From positions 87,648 to 151,647 of the forward strand of contig NZ_JRPC02000001.1 of NCBI RefSeq assembly GCF_000765745.2: a stretch of 64,000 bases of DNA. The letters run 5' to 3'. The stretch is from Helicobacter apodemus. Lineage in GTDB: Bacteria; Campylobacterota; Campylobacteria; Campylobacterales; Helicobacteraceae. Under the pieces are notes generated by a model. That model was given only the letters and a program-made list of their open reading frames with translations. It did not search any database and was not told the origin of the DNA. This document shows, one piece after another, positions 55,154 to 64,000 of the stretch (its first letter is position 1; each line of letters starts with the position of its first letter). Position numbers and translations under genes: made by a program.

Positions 55154-55690
55154 TTATTTTTTAGAAGTTTTTCCAGCTTTACGAATAATACGTTCATCAA
55201 TGTATTTCACACCCTTACCCTTATAAGGTTCTGGGGGTCTAAATTCTCTAATTTCCGCAGCAATTTGCCCAATTTGTTGCTTATCAGAACCTTTGATAAT
55301 CACTAAGTTTTTATCAACACTAATTTCAACACCCTCTGGAATATCATAATTAATAGGATGAGAAAAACCAAGTGCAAGTTCTAAAACTTTACCTTTAATG
55401 GATGCTTTATAACCAACACCATTAATTTCTAATTGCTTAGTAAAGCCCTCTGTTAAACCAACCACAATATTATTTGCTAAGGCTCTATAAGTTCCCCAAT
55501 AAGCTCTAGCTTGTGCATTCTCTCCATTAAGTGAAAAAGTTAATTCATTTTCTTTATGGGTAATACCAACACGACCATAAGTTTCTAACTCTTTGGTAAG
55601 TTTTGCACCCTTAAAAACTATTTTGCTTCCTTCAACACTAACTTGAATATTATTAGGAATGCTAATAGGCTTTTTTCCAACTCTTGACAT
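55154..55690 (-). CDS. rplF: Ribosomal protein L6
   Basis: This 178-residue protein is made of two homologous domains, beginning [20 protein letters not shown] and ending with [26 protein letters not shown]-type sequence is present as [12 protein letters not shown]. It lies near the sarcin-ricin loop and L7/L12 stalk. Confidence 0.96.
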   Translation of the reverse strand: MSRVGKKPISIPNNIQVSVEGSKIVFKGAKLTKELETYGRVGITHKENELTFSLNGENAQARAYWGTYRALANNIVVGLTEGFTKQLEINGVGYKASIKGKVLELALGFSHPINYDIPEGVEISVDKNLVIIKGSDKQQIGQIAAEIREFRPPEPYKGKGVKYIDERIIRKAGKTSKK

Positions 55691-55699
55691 TTAAAACTC

Positions 55700-56095
55700 C
55701 TACCAAATACTGCAAAGGGCTTCACCACCCACATTTGCTTTATATGCTTCATCATTTGCAATAACACCTTTACTAGTGCTAACAACAATAGTCCCATAAC
55801 CATTTTTGAAATGCCTTAATTCATTCTTGCCCTTATAAACGCGTCTTCCGGGTTTTGAAATACGGGTTATTTCGTTAATCACAGAATAACCTTTCTCATC
55901 ATATTTTAAAACAACATTAATGGATTGCTTCTTATTCTGCTCTATTACCTTATAACCTTCAATAAAACCTTTTGCTTGAAATACTTCTAAAATGGATACT
56001 ACAATTTTGGCATAATATAAAGTAGTAGTATCTAATCGCCTCATACTAGCATTTCGTATTCTTGTTAATGAATCTGCAATAATATCATTTACCAT
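55700..56095 (-). CDS. rpsH: Ribosomal protein S8
   Basis: This 131-residue 30S assembly protein has [17 protein letters not shown] near the start, [15 protein letters not shown] and the closing [20 protein letters not shown]. In E. coli S8 represses the spc operon; no such site was identified here. Confidence 0.96.
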   Translation of the reverse strand: MVNDIIADSLTRIRNASMRRLDTTTLYYAKIVVSILEVFQAKGFIEGYKVIEQNKKQSINVVLKYDEKGYSVINEITRISKPGRRVYKGKNELRHFKNGYGTIVVSTSKGVIANDEAYKANVGGEALCSIW

Positions 56096-56105
56096 ATTCT
56101 TCCCC

Positions 56106-56291
56106 TTACCAACTTGCTTTTCTAAGTCCTGGTATTAAACCTTCATTTCCCATCTTACGAAGGCAAACACGGCAAACACCAAAATCCCTATAAACAGAAT
56201 GTGGTCTCCCACAAATAGAACATCTCGTATAAGCTCTAACTTTGAATTTAGGCTTCCTATTAGCCTTTGCAATCATTGATTTTTTAGCCAT
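56106..56291 (-). CDS. rpsN: Ribosomal protein S14, zinc-binding form
   Basis: This 61-residue protein carries the zinc ligands Cys24, Cys27, Cys40 and Cys43 (CSIC ... CRVC), so it is the short, zinc-dependent form (type Z) and not the 101-residue C-minus form of E. coli. It overlaps rplE by 8 bases. Confidence 0.95.
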   Translation of the reverse strand: MAKKSMIAKANRKPKFKVRAYTRCSICGRPHSVYRDFGVCRVCLRKMGNEGLIPGLRKASW

Positions 56292-56838
56292 TTATTCTTC
56301 CTTTTGCAAAAGGTAAGCCAAAAGATTCTAAAAGTTTAAAGGCTTCTTTATCATTTGTTGTTGAAGTAACAAAAGTGATATTCATACCGTGGCTTACCAT
56401 AATATCATCATACACAACCTCTGGAAAAATTAATTGTTCATTGACGCCAAAATTATAATTTCCTCTACCATCAAAACCATTTCTAGAAATGCCTCTAAAG
56501 TCTTTAACCCTAGGTAAAGCAACAACGATTAATTTTTCTAAAAAATTATACATTTGATTACCCCTTAAAGTTACTTTTACACCCATTGGCATTCCCTCAC
56601 GGATTTTAAATCCCGCAACAGATTTCTTAGCAATGGTAATAACAGCCTTTTGTCCAGCCACTAAAGAAATAGTATCCGCAATATTTTGCATAATTTTAGT
56701 ATCTTTAGCGTATTCTCCAGCACCAACACTAATAACAATTTTCTCTAACTTAGGTAGTAACATAGGATTTTTGATATTTAATTCTTCTAAAAGCTTCTTT
56801 TTAATTTCATTTTTATAGGCGGCTTTTAATTGATACAT
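56284..56838 (-). CDS. rplE: Ribosomal protein L5
   Basis: This 184-residue 5S rRNA-binding protein has [52 protein letters not shown] and [11 protein letters not shown]. It lies 3 bases after rplX. Confidence 0.96.
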   Translation of the reverse strand: MYQLKAAYKNEIKKKLLEELNIKNPMLLPKLEKIVISVGAGEYAKDTKIMQNIADTISLVAGQKAVITIAKKSVAGFKIREGMPMGVKVTLRGNQMYNFLEKLIVVALPRVKDFRGISRNGFDGRGNYNFGVNEQLIFPEVVYDDIMVSHGMNITFVTSTTNDKEAFKLLESFGLPFAKGRING

Positions 56839-56841
56839 AGA

Positions 56842-57072
56842 CTATTCCTCCGCTTTTTTAACATTTGAAATATGAATAGGCATTTCCTTTTGAATAAAAC
56901 CGCCTTTTGGGTTTTTATCGCTTGGTTTAATAGCCTTTTTCACTACTTTACAACCTTCAACAAGAACCTTAGAAGTTTTAGGAAAAACACGCAAAATCTT
57001 TGCTTTTTTACCCTTATCATCTCCAGCAATAATCTCTACCATATCACCTTTTTTAATCCTGCATTTGACCAT
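56842..57072 (-). CDS. rplX: Ribosomal protein L24
   Basis: This 76-residue early assembly protein has a KOW motif in [20 protein letters not shown] and the end [16 protein letters not shown]. The ATG overlaps the rplN stop (TAATG). Confidence 0.95.
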   Translation of the reverse strand: MVKCRIKKGDMVEIIAGDDKGKKAKILRVFPKTSKVLVEGCKVVKKAIKPSDKNPKGGFIQKEMPIHISNVKKAEE

Positions 57073-57440
57073 TATAATACCTCCGGTGCTAAGGATACAA
57101 TTTTCATAAAATTAGCATAACGAATCTCTCTTCCAACGGGTCCAAAAATACGCGTTCCAATAGGCTCTCTTTTGCTATCTAAAATTACTGCTGCATTATC
57201 ATCAAATCGGATAAGTGCCCCATCTTCTCTATGCAATTCTTTTTTAGTGCGGACAACCACAGCTTTTACAACTTGTCCTTTTTTAACTTTACCATTTGGA
57301 AGTGCTTTTTTTACAGAAGCTACGATAATATCCCCAACGGTTGCATACCTTCTTTTACTTCCACCTAATACTTTAATACACATAACTTCTTTTGCACCAC
57401 TATTATCGGCAACATTTAATCGTGTAAAACTTTGAATCAT
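57072..57440 (-). CDS. rplN: Ribosomal protein L14
   Basis: This 122-residue protein begins [20 protein letters not shown] and contains [35 protein letters not shown] and [10 protein letters not shown]. It starts within the rpsQ stop (4-base overlap). Confidence 0.96.
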   Translation of the reverse strand: MIQSFTRLNVADNSGAKEVMCIKVLGGSKRRYATVGDIIVASVKKALPNGKVKKGQVVKAVVVRTKKELHREDGALIRFDDNAAVILDSKREPIGTRIFGPVGREIRYANFMKIVSLAPEVL

Positions 57441-57703
57441 AATTCAACTCCTACAGATACTACTTTATGAAGTGTAAAAGCTTTTCTTTTAGATAATGGC
57501 TTACATTCAATAGCCTCAATCACATCACCTACTTTTACACTATTATTTTCATCATGAACAATATAACGTTTAAATCTTTTAACAATTTTTCTATATTTTG
57601 GGTGAATCACGCGTCTCTCGACTAAAACAGTAACACTTTTATCACCAGATTTAGTAGCAACCTTTCCTATAATAATCCTTTTATGTGGTTGTGTATCACT
57701 CAT
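57437..57703 (-). CDS. rpsQ: Ribosomal protein S17
   Basis: This 88-residue OB-fold protein has [39 protein letters not shown] and [19 protein letters not shown]. It overlaps rpmC by 4 bases. Confidence 0.95.
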   Translation of the reverse strand: MSDTQPHKRIIIGKVATKSGDKSVTVLVERRVIHPKYRKIVKRFKRYIVHDENNSVKVGDVIEAIECKPLSKRKAFTLHKVVSVGVEL

Positions 57704-57897
57704 GCTTCTACCCTCCTTTTGCTATTAAGAGCAGTTTTGATTCTTGCAATATCTTTTTTAGCTACCCTTATCTCATTAGAATTTGTAAGTTGCATAGTTT
57801 TTAACTTTAATCTTAATTCAAATAAAAGAGATTCTTTCTCTTTTAAAAGTTTTAATAACTCTGTGGTATCTTTTTGATTAATCTCAGTATATTTCAT
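57700..57897 (-). CDS. rpmC: Ribosomal protein L29
   Basis: This 65-residue helical hairpin protein at the exit tunnel has [20 protein letters not shown] and [15 protein letters not shown] choose the ATG at 57897, which has GAGAGG six bases upstream; a GTG two codons earlier lies within that spacer. It overlaps rplP by 14 bases. Confidence 0.92.
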   Translation of the reverse strand: MKYTEINQKDTTELLKLLKEKESLLFELRLKLKTMQLTNSNEIRVAKKDIARIKTALNSKRRVEA

Positions 57898-58309
57898 TTT
57901 CACCCTCTCTAGTTACTATTTTTGTTTTAAAAGGGAGTTTGCTCTGTGCCAAAGATAAAGCATTTCTTGCTAAAGCTTCATCTACGCTACCCATTTCATA
58001 AATAATTCTACCGGGTTTAATATTCATAACCCATTTATCAACAGCACCTTTACCTTTACCCATACGAGTTTCAAGAGGTTTAGCGGTTAAAGGCTTATCA
58101 GGAAAAACACGAATCCAAACCATACCTGACCTTTTCGTCGCACGAGTCATAGCAATACGCGCTGCTTCAATCTGTCGTGAATCAATTCTACCATGCTCAA
58201 TAGCCTTAATCCCAAATTCACCAAATGCTAAGGAAGTTCCACGAGATGCTTTCCCTCTATTTCTTCCTTTCATTTGTTTTCTATATTTTGTTTTCTTTGG
58301 CATCAACAT
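57884..58309 (-). CDS. rplP: Ribosomal protein L16
   Basis: This 141-residue protein begins [19 protein letters not shown] and has [40 protein letters not shown] and [11 protein letters not shown]. It organises the A-site tRNA elbow region. GGGGG lies eight bases before the ATG. Confidence 0.96.
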   Translation of the reverse strand: MLMPKKTKYRKQMKGRNRGKASRGTSLAFGEFGIKAIEHGRIDSRQIEAARIAMTRATKRSGMVWIRVFPDKPLTAKPLETRMGKGKGAVDKWVMNIKPGRIIYEMGSVDEALARNALSLAQSKLPFKTKIVTREGENEIY

Positions 58310-58311
58310 AG

Positions 58312-59016
58312 TTATTTCCCCCTTCTCTTTCTTGTAGAGCGAGTTTTTTCTTCGCCCTCTTCAGTTTGCTTCTCTACTTGGATTCCCTTTTGTAAAACTT
58401 CACCTTTAAAAACCCAAACCTTTACACCAATATTTCCATAAGTCGTTAAAGCTTCAGCAAAACCATAATCAATTTTAGCCCTCAAAGTATGAAGAGGAAT
58501 TCTTCCCTCCATATACCATTCTGTCCTTGCCATTTCAGCACCTGCTAAACGCCCAGAAACCCTAACCTTAATACCTTTTGCACCGGATTTCATTGCACTT
58601 TGCATAACTTTTTTCATTGCTCGACGAAACGCTACTCTTCTTTCAAGCTGCGTTGCTACACTTTCAGCAACTAATTGTGCATTGCTTTGGGGCTTCTTAA
58701 CCTCTTTAATATTAATAAAGACATCTTTATTAACAATTTTTTTAAGAGAATCTTTAAGCTTCTCAACATCTGCACCTTTTTTACCAATGATAATTCCCGG
58801 TCTTGCAGCGACAACCGTTACGCGAATCTTCCTTGCGGTTCTTTCAACTAAAATATCACTTACACCTGCATAATAAAGCTCTTTTTTTAAAAATTTTCTA
58901 ATTTTATGATCTTCTGCAATATTTTGCGGAGCACTTGTAAATGATGGAAACCAACGGGATTCCCAATTTCTGTTGATTCCAAGTCTTAAACCAATTGGAT
59001 TAACTTTTTGACCCAT
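58312..59016 (-). CDS. rpsC: Ribosomal protein S3
   Basis: This 234-residue 30S protein has a KH domain ([20 protein letters not shown]) and the C-terminal [20 protein letters not shown] / [17 protein letters not shown], followed by a short Lys/Arg/Glu-rich tail. The ATG overlaps the rplV stop by one base. Confidence 0.96.
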   Translation of the reverse strand: MGQKVNPIGLRLGINRNWESRWFPSFTSAPQNIAEDHKIRKFLKKELYYAGVSDILVERTARKIRVTVVAARPGIIIGKKGADVEKLKDSLKKIVNKDVFINIKEVKKPQSNAQLVAESVATQLERRVAFRRAMKKVMQSAMKSGAKGIKVRVSGRLAGAEMARTEWYMEGRIPLHTLRAKIDYGFAEALTTYGNIGVKVWVFKGEVLQKGIQVEKQTEEGEEKTRSTRKRRGK

Positions 59017-59345
59017 TACTTATCCTTATTTTTTTGTGCTACTTCCACAAAAATATGTGAAGTAGGTTTTCGAATTGGAGTTGCTCTACCTCTTGCCCTT
59101 GGTATGAAACGTCTAAGCACAGGACCCGCATCTACCCTACAAGAAGAGACAACAACATTTTCAGCCTCATAACCACCATTAGCAACGGCAGAGGCAATCA
59201 CTTTAGAAATAACTCTTGCAGCCTTATTTGGCATAAATTCTAAAGAAGCAATTGCTAATTCAGCATTCATTCCTTGAATTTCTCTTGCAATTAATCGTGC
59301 CTTTGTAGGAGAGAGGCGAATATATCTTAATAATGCTTTACTCAT
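59016..59345 (-). CDS. rplV: Ribosomal protein L22
   Basis: This 109-residue protein has [20 protein letters not shown] and the tunnel-lining beta-hairpin [20 protein letters not shown]. It is where macrolide-resistance changes occur in other species; the loop here looks normal. Confidence 0.96.
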   Translation of the reverse strand: MSKALLRYIRLSPTKARLIAREIQGMNAELAIASLEFMPNKAARVISKVIASAVANGGYEAENVVVSSCRVDAGPVLRRFIPRARGRATPIRKPTSHIFVEVAQKNKDK

Positions 59346-59354
59346 CCTAGCCCC

Positions 59355-59636
59355 CTACTTACCAATTTTCTTTTGGACACTTCCTTTGTGTCCTTTGAAA
59401 GTTCTAGTAGGTGCAAATTCTCCTAACTTATAGCCAACATGATTTTCTGTTACATATACAGGAACAAAAGCTCTTCCATTATGAACATTAAAAGTAAATC
59501 CGATCATTTCAGGAATAATTGTGCTTCTACGTGACCATGTTTTTATCGGTTTATTCTCTTTTGTTTCTTTTGCTTTGATAACTTTTTTCATCAAATGCGT
59601 ATCAACAAAAGGACCTTTTTTTATCGATCTAGCCAT
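59355..59636 (-). CDS. rpsS: Ribosomal protein S19
   Basis: This 93-residue 30S head protein starts [18 protein letters not shown] and has [19 protein letters not shown] and [14 protein letters not shown] sequence ([17 protein letters not shown]). Confidence 0.96.
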   Translation of the reverse strand: MARSIKKGPFVDTHLMKKVIKAKETKENKPIKTWSRRSTIIPEMIGFTFNVHNGRAFVPVYVTENHVGYKLGEFAPTRTFKGHKGSVQKKIGK

Positions 59637-59646
59637 TTACTTTCCT

Positions 59647-60474
59647 TTATTTTTTTCTTCTTGAAATAATAAGCTTATCACTTGCTTTTTTTCTTCTTGT
59701 TTTATAGCCCTTTGCTGGCATACCCCAAGGAGAGACTGGATGCCCGCTAGAACCCGTTTTACCTTCACCACCACCATGTGGGTGATCAACAGGATTCATA
59801 GCACTTCCCCTTGTTTGAGGTCTAATGCCTAAATAACGATTACGTCCTGCCTTACCAATAGAGATATTAGCAAAATCTTCATTACCCACTACACCAATAG
59901 TTGCCATACATTCACCTAAAATATATCGCATCTCACCACTTGGCATTCTTAAAATAGAGTATTTACCCTCTCTACCCATAAGTTGAGCACTAGCACCTGC
60001 ACTCCTTGCAAGTTGTCCTCCGGCTCCAGGGTGCATTTCAATATTATGCACAACCGTTCCAATAGGGATATTTTTAACCTTCATCGCATAGCCCAAACGA
60101 ATATCTAGCCCACTCTCCGCAGAGATTACTTTATCACCCACATTTAAACCGCTTGGCTGGATAATATACCGCTTATCGCCATCTTGATAAGTAATAAGAG
60201 CAATTCTACAATTCCTATAAGGATCATATTCTATAGCACTTACCTTACCTTCAACATTAAATTTATTACGTTTAAAGTCAATAATCCGATAAAGCTTTTT
60301 AGCCCCACCCTCTTTATGGCGACTTGTAATGCGTCCATTATTGTTTCTACCTGCAGATACAGGAAGCTTTACTAATAACTTTCTTACACTAGGTTTAGCT
60401 GTGATATTTTCTGAGCTTAAATTACTCATAAATCTCCTGCTCGGAGTATAGGGTTTATAAGTTTTAATTGCCAT
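59647..60474 (-). CDS. rplB: Ribosomal protein L2
   Basis: This 275-residue core protein of the peptidyl-transferase centre has [25 protein letters not shown]-type [20 protein letters not shown], and the key histidine loop [13 protein letters not shown]. Ten bases separate it from rplW and from rpsS. Confidence 0.97.
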   Translation of the reverse strand: MAIKTYKPYTPSRRFMSNLSSENITAKPSVRKLLVKLPVSAGRNNNGRITSRHKEGGAKKLYRIIDFKRNKFNVEGKVSAIEYDPYRNCRIALITYQDGDKRYIIQPSGLNVGDKVISAESGLDIRLGYAMKVKNIPIGTVVHNIEMHPGAGGQLARSAGASAQLMGREGKYSILRMPSGEMRYILGECMATIGVVGNEDFANISIGKAGRNRYLGIRPQTRGSAMNPVDHPHGGGEGKTGSSGHPVSPWGMPAKGYKTRRKKASDKLIISRRKK

Positions 60475-60484
60475 TTTTTACTCC

Positions 60485-60766
60485 TTAAACCGCTAATGAT
60501 TCAATTTTAGCACCTTCAGGAAGCTTAACATAAAACTTCTTGAAGTCATTTCTTTTACCAATAACACCACGAAACCTTTTAACCTTTCCTTCTTGTCTTA
60601 GAGAGTTAATCGATAAAGGGGTTACGCCAAAATATTCTTTAAAAACTTCTTTGAGTTGTGTTTTACTTATCTTTGGAGAGGTTTGCACCACCAAAACACT
60701 TTGTTCTTGTAGTTTTAAAGATTTTTCTGTATACATAATGGATTTTATATCTGTAATACTTGCCAT
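60485..60766 (-). CDS. rplW: Ribosomal protein L23
   Basis: This 93-residue exit-tunnel protein, the docking site for trigger factor and SRP, has [20 protein letters not shown] and VNSLRQ-type [20 protein letters not shown]. It lies 2 bases after rplD. Confidence 0.95.
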   Translation of the reverse strand: MASITDIKSIMYTEKSLKLQEQSVLVVQTSPKISKTQLKEVFKEYFGVTPLSINSLRQEGKVKRFRGVIGKRNDFKKFYVKLPEGAKIESLAV

Positions 60767-60768
60767 TT

Positions 60769-61383
60769 TTAATCCTCTTTAGTAATGGATTCAAAAAGTG
60801 ATTTTTCAATCACTATAGATTTAAATGTTGCTACCAAGTAAGCATTAAGCTCAACACCATCAATCAAATAACAATCCTTGATATTCCTAAATGCTAAAAA
60901 TGTTTTTTCATCAAAAATTTTTGATACCAAAAGAATATTCCTTTGATTTAATGTTTTAAACATAGCATAAGCATCTTTTGTTTTACCACTTTCTATTTGG
61001 ATTTTATCCACTACAAACAAACTACTATTATTAGCTTTTTCTTGTAAAGCATATTGCAAAGCAAGTTTTTTTTGTTTTTTATTAATTTTTAAATTGTAAT
61101 TTCTATTATTGCTTGGACCATGAGCCACACCACCACCTACAAATACAGGCGAAGTAATGCTTCCAGCTCTTGCTCTACCGCCGCCTTTTTGACTCCAAGG
61201 TTTCTTGCCACCACCACTGACTTTACCACGGGTTTTTGCTAAAGCATTATTAGTCCGCAAAGAGGCTAAAAATGACTTCACATAAAGATAAAGATTGTGA
61301 GAATTGATGGTTTTATAACTTTCTGGTAATTCTACTTCCCCACTCTTGTTTAAATCTTTATTTAAAATAATTGCTTTACTCAT
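60769..61383 (-). CDS. rplD: Ribosomal protein L4
   Basis: This 204-residue protein has the long tunnel loop [20 protein letters not shown] and [20 protein letters not shown]. In E. coli L4 regulates the S10 operon. Its KGGGRARAG loop looks intact. Confidence 0.96.
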   Translation of the reverse strand: MSKAIILNKDLNKSGEVELPESYKTINSHNLYLYVKSFLASLRTNNALAKTRGKVSGGGKKPWSQKGGGRARAGSITSPVFVGGGVAHGPSNNRNYNLKINKKQKKLALQYALQEKANNSSLFVVDKIQIESGKTKDAYAMFKTLNQRNILLVSKIFDEKTFLAFRNIKDCYLIDGVELNAYLVATFKSIVIEKSLFESITKED

Positions 61384-61393
61384 TTCACAACCT

Positions 61394-61972
61394 TTAACCT
61401 ATAATCTTTAATTTGCCAAATGCACCATTAAAACCGGGAATAGACCCCTTTAAAACAAGCAAATTATGTTCTTTGTCAAAAGATACAACCTCATTTTGAA
61501 CGGTTACTTTTTCATTCCCATAATGCCCTGCCATTTTTTTACCCGGCTGAACGCGTCCTGGCCACTCACGATTCCCAATAGACCCCGGTCTTCTATGGAA
61601 TCTACTACCGTGTGCTGCAGGACCCCCTTGAAAATTCCAACGCTTTATAACGCCACTAAAACCTCTCCCTTTGGTATTAAAAGAAACCTTAACGCGTTTT
61701 GCACTCTCTAAGGAAGATAAATCCAAATCACCCGCTTGTGTATTACCCACTTCAAGCGTAGCAAATTTATTATATTCTTTATCAAGATTATATTTTTTTT
61801 GCTGACCTGCAATAGCTTTATTGAGTGATTTTCCTTGATGATAAGCAACAATAGCCTTTCCACCCTCTAAAACTTCACAGACTTTCATAGGTTTTATTTT
61901 TAATAAAGTTACAGGAATACTAGGCTTCGCAATCGTTCTACTCATTCCAATTTTTTCTGCTAAAAATTCCAT
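61394..61972 (-). CDS. rplC: Ribosomal protein L3
   Basis: This 192-residue protein has [39 protein letters not shown] and [16 protein letters not shown], the parts that reach toward the peptidyl-transferase centre. Ten bases separate it from rplD. Confidence 0.96.
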   Translation of the reverse strand: MEFLAEKIGMSRTIAKPSIPVTLLKIKPMKVCEVLEGGKAIVAYHQGKSLNKAIAGQQKKYNLDKEYNKFATLEVGNTQAGDLDLSSLESAKRVKVSFNTKGRGFSGVIKRWNFQGGPAAHGSRFHRRPGSIGNREWPGRVQPGKKMAGHYGNEKVTVQNEVVSFDKEHNLLVLKGSIPGFNGAFGKLKIIG

Positions 61973-61981
61973 TAATACCCC

Positions 61982-62293
61982 TTATTTACCCATTGAACGG
62001 ACTTCAACATCGACCTCTGGTGCCATATCTAATTTTGTTAGGCTATCCACTGTTTCTGATGTCGCTGAAACTATATCAATAATCCTTGTATGAACACGAA
62101 TCTCAAATTGCTCTCTTGAATCTTTATTAATATGAGGAGATTTTAAGACCGTATAACGTCTTTTTTTTGTTGGAAGTGGAATAGGACCACGAATCTCTGC
62201 ACCTGTTCTTTTCACCGCCTCTACAATCGAAACAACCGACCTATCAAGGACGCGATGATCGTATGCTTTTAGCTTAAGTCTAATTTTTTCCAT
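61982..62293 (-). CDS. rpsJ: Ribosomal protein S10
   Basis: This 103-residue protein, also NusE in antitermination, begins [20 protein letters not shown] and has [20 protein letters not shown]. It is the first gene of the whole ribosomal supercluster, preceded by a TATAAT box. Confidence 0.97.
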   Translation of the reverse strand: MEKIRLKLKAYDHRVLDRSVVSIVEAVKRTGAEIRGPIPLPTKKRRYTVLKSPHINKDSREQFEIRVHTRIIDIVSATSETVDSLTKLDMAPEVDVEVRSMGK

Positions 62294-62352
62294 AATATTT
62301 CCTTCAAAGAACTCACCAAAATTAAGCTTGATGTAATGTTTTGGAAGCTGAG

Positions 62353-62358
62353 ATTATA
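62353..62358 (-). promoter_or_regulatory. -10 box of the S10 operon
   Basis: AAGTATAATCTC on the minus strand, 60-65 bases upstream of rpsJ, leaving a leader of about 53 bases. The 174-base region to the divergent ATPase gene also holds the inverted repeat TTTCCTTTT / AAAAGGAAA at 62409-62428. Confidence 0.45.
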
Positions 62359-62467
62359 CTTATATTCTTGATTTTTAGCAATATTTTTTGAAGTTTTTTT
62401 ATATTTTATTTCCTTTTAAAAAGGAAAAGTATAAAATATATCACTCATTTCTTTATTAAGACTTATT

Positions 62468-63529
62468 ATGCTTTTAGAAAAAATATTACAATCCTACCCT
62501 AAGCCATTTTGCAAAAACAATAGAAACTTACCCCTACCTTTAAAAAATTTTAATTTTATTTATGGGGGCAAAGGGTTAGGCAAAACTAATCTCATCCTTC
62601 ATTATTACCAAAATATCCCTTCATTAAAAAAAATGTATATAAACTTAAAAGATGCGAGATTAAACCCTAATAAGGATTTTCAAGATATTCAATCCTTTTG
62701 CCAAAAAGAAAATATTGATCTCTTAATTATTGATAATTATGAACCATACTTCACACTCCCTAAACTTCCAAATCTCACACTTATTTCACAAATTCCCTAT
62801 GCAATAAAAAACTTTCATTACATACATATCCCTCCGCTTAGTTTTCAAGAATATCAACAAATCCATAAATACCATTTAGAAGACGCCTTAAGCCATTTTA
62901 TCAAATATGGCAATTTATGGGAAGGGGAATCTTATAATGATTACAACAAGGCACAATCCCTCCAAAACATTAACCCTAATCCAACAGATTTTTGCATATT
63001 AAAAAATCTCATTTTAAACCTTGGCTTAAAAGTTTCTTTGCACCAAATTTATTTAAAAATCAAAAAAGATACAAAACTCTCTAAAGATAGATTTTATGAA
63101 TACTGCTCCTTATTACAAAAAAGCAAAATGCTCTTTTGGGTGGAAAAATTTGAGCATAAACTATCCGCAAAAAAACTTTATTTTTATGATTTTACTTTGA
63201 AAAATGCCTTTAGTTTTGAGAGAAACTTCCATTCACTCTTTGAAAATATGGTATTTTTAGAGCTTTTTTATGGTTTAAAACAAGAAATCTTTTTTACCGA
63301 TAAACTCGATTTTTATCTACCAAATTCTTCTTTGGGAATCTTATGTATGCCCTTTATCCAACAACAAACTTTAGAACAAAAACTCCATAAAATAACTAAA
63401 GAGCGGGAATATTGTGATACATTCTTAATCCTCACACTTAACCAACAAGGTAAAGGAGAAAATTTAGGAACTCCCTATACCATACTACCTTTTAAAGATT
63501 TTGCTTTAAATGTAGCCCACTATACCTAA
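62468..63529 (+). CDS. P-loop ATPase of the AAA/DUF4143 type, unknown function
   Basis: This 353-residue protein has a P-loop GGKGLGKTNLIL (about 33-44), a Walker B-like LLIIDNYEP, and then a helical winged-helix-like region and a C-terminal part (FENMVFLELFYGL) similar to nuclease-like domains of ATPases of the AAA_14/DUF4143 class. A homologue stands beside rpsJ in H. pylori (HP1321, from memory). Its job is unknown; a role as the ATPase of a toxin- or stress-related system is speculation. Divergent from the S10 operon. Confidence 0.7.
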   Translation: MLLEKILQSYPKPFCKNNRNLPLPLKNFNFIYGGKGLGKTNLILHYYQNIPSLKKMYINLKDARLNPNKDFQDIQSFCQKENIDLLIIDNYEPYFTLPKLPNLTLISQIPYAIKNFHYIHIPPLSFQEYQQIHKYHLEDALSHFIKYGNLWEGESYNDYNKAQSLQNINPNPTDFCILKNLILNLGLKVSLHQIYLKIKKDTKLSKDRFYEYCSLLQKSKMLFWVEKFEHKLSAKKLYFYDFTLKNAFSFERNFHSLFENMVFLELFYGLKQEIFFTDKLDFYLPNSSLGILCMPFIQQQTLEQKLHKITKEREYCDTFLILTLNQQGKGENLGTPYTILPFKDFALNVAHYT

Positions 63530-63576
63530 AAGGCATTATTTTATTTATCCTTATCTCCAAATCCTTAACACATCCC

Positions 63577-64000
63577 CTACCACATATAATTAAACTTCCC
63601 ATATCCTGTATGCATAGTTGTATTCTTAGTCCAATTCATCCCATAATTTAAAGAGAAATAAAAAGCATCATTTAAAGGAATAACTAAAGTAGTCCCTAAA
63701 GCATATTCTAAATTATCTAATTTACTCTCTCCTCCTCCATAATACCCTATATTAGAATATCTCCCTTTAGGATTAGCAACATTAGGATTAATAGTCCAAT
63801 CTACTCCTGCATACACTAAAGTCTTAAAATATTTATTCCAATCACTATAAAAAGAAAGAGAGGTTTTAGTTTTAAATAAATTCATCTTATGGGTATAAGT
63901 TCTTCTTGTAATAGTATTAATAGCATTATTCATAGTATAAGCCTTAGAATATCCTCCATTATAACCTAAACCTATCTCTGGAGTTAAAGTATGCTTAGTA
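63577..64000 (-). CDS. Autotransporter-type outer membrane barrel, C-terminal end (partial)
   Basis: The frame is open to the window edge, so this is the last 140 residues of a larger protein. It consists of alternating strands (TPEIGLGYNGGYSKAY, TKTSLSFYSDWNKYFKTLVY, YALGTTLVIPLNDAFYFSLN) ending GYGKFNYMW, the layout of an autotransporter beta-domain with an aromatic final residue (Trp here in place of the usual Phe). It would anchor a secreted passenger in the outer membrane. The passenger lies beyond the window. Confidence 0.65.
   Translation of the reverse strand, partial: TKHTLTPEIGLGYNGGYSKAYTMNNAINTITRRTYTHKMNLFKTKTSLSFYSDWNKYFKTLVYAGVDWTINPNVANPKGRYSNIGYYGGGESKLDNLEYALGTTLVIPLNDAFYFSLNYGMNWTKNTTMHTGYGKFNYMW

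Overview
The window comes from a Campylobacterota chromosome, most likely an enterohepatic Helicobacter. Supporting evidence: low G+C; a Campylobacter-type major porin; a DESD-box RNA helicase; a futalosine-pathway menaquinone gene; an S10/spc/alpha ribosomal cluster lacking rpmD (L30); and neighbourhoods familiar from H. pylori (recA-eno-FtsB-like-AMIN-aroK; murC-membrane protein-mutS2; helicase next to a cold-shock-like coiled-coil protein; fliN-fliO-tonB; serS next to a TPR membrane protein). Most promoters I can recognise have only a -10 box (TATAAT or GCTACAAT) and no clear -35. These names are from memory and inspection; no database search was run.

Layout. 1-127: 3' end of polA. 558-1967: major porin. 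2238-3656: two-subunit class I fumarase/tartrate dehydratase. 3657-4513: gene-free, with a long imperfect hairpin and decayed coding traces. 4514-6148: glnK-amt. 6280-8398: mnmH and prfB. 8375-12041: serS and a large TPR membrane protein. 12118-22384: sugar-nucleotide and surface-polysaccharide locus. 22415-23260: outer-membrane protein and a 36-residue lipoprotein. 23288-29869: mutS2, murC, aminotransferase, RNA helicase. 29957-36273: ctpA, purC-purS-purQ, an SH3-type membrane protein, plsC and a conserved unknown. 36448-43224: recA, eno, divIC-like, AMIN, aroK, two LPS glycosyltransferases, mqnD. 43221-47623: tonB, fliO, fliN, petCBA. 47624-48562: gene-free, with a possible structured RNA. 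48563-62293: ribosomal protein supercluster with rpoA, secY, map and infA. 62468-63529: an ATPase. 63577-64000: C-terminal end of an autotransporter-type barrel.

The most interesting region is 12118-22384. manC, gmd, a ColC/WbcJ-like reductase and a ColD-like 3-dehydratase (His-His in place of the PLP lysine) together predict GDP-L-colitose synthesis. The ColC-like and ColD-like parts are one uninterrupted 695-residue reading frame that still carries a perfect ribosome binding site and ATG in front of the ColD part. Downstream, five poly-G tracts (10-12 G on the coding strand) lie within 4 kb. One puts a methyltransferase out of frame. One lies in the 5' end of an acetyltransferase. One is in frame inside a methyltransferase. 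Two lie at 3' ends of genes, where they decide the C-terminal tail and whether the stop codon touches the next start codon. In the 3' tract after colD, a one-base change would open a 59-residue hydrophobic, cysteine-containing tail that ends 2 bases before the next ATG. This suggests phase variation that controls translational coupling as well as simple on/off switching.
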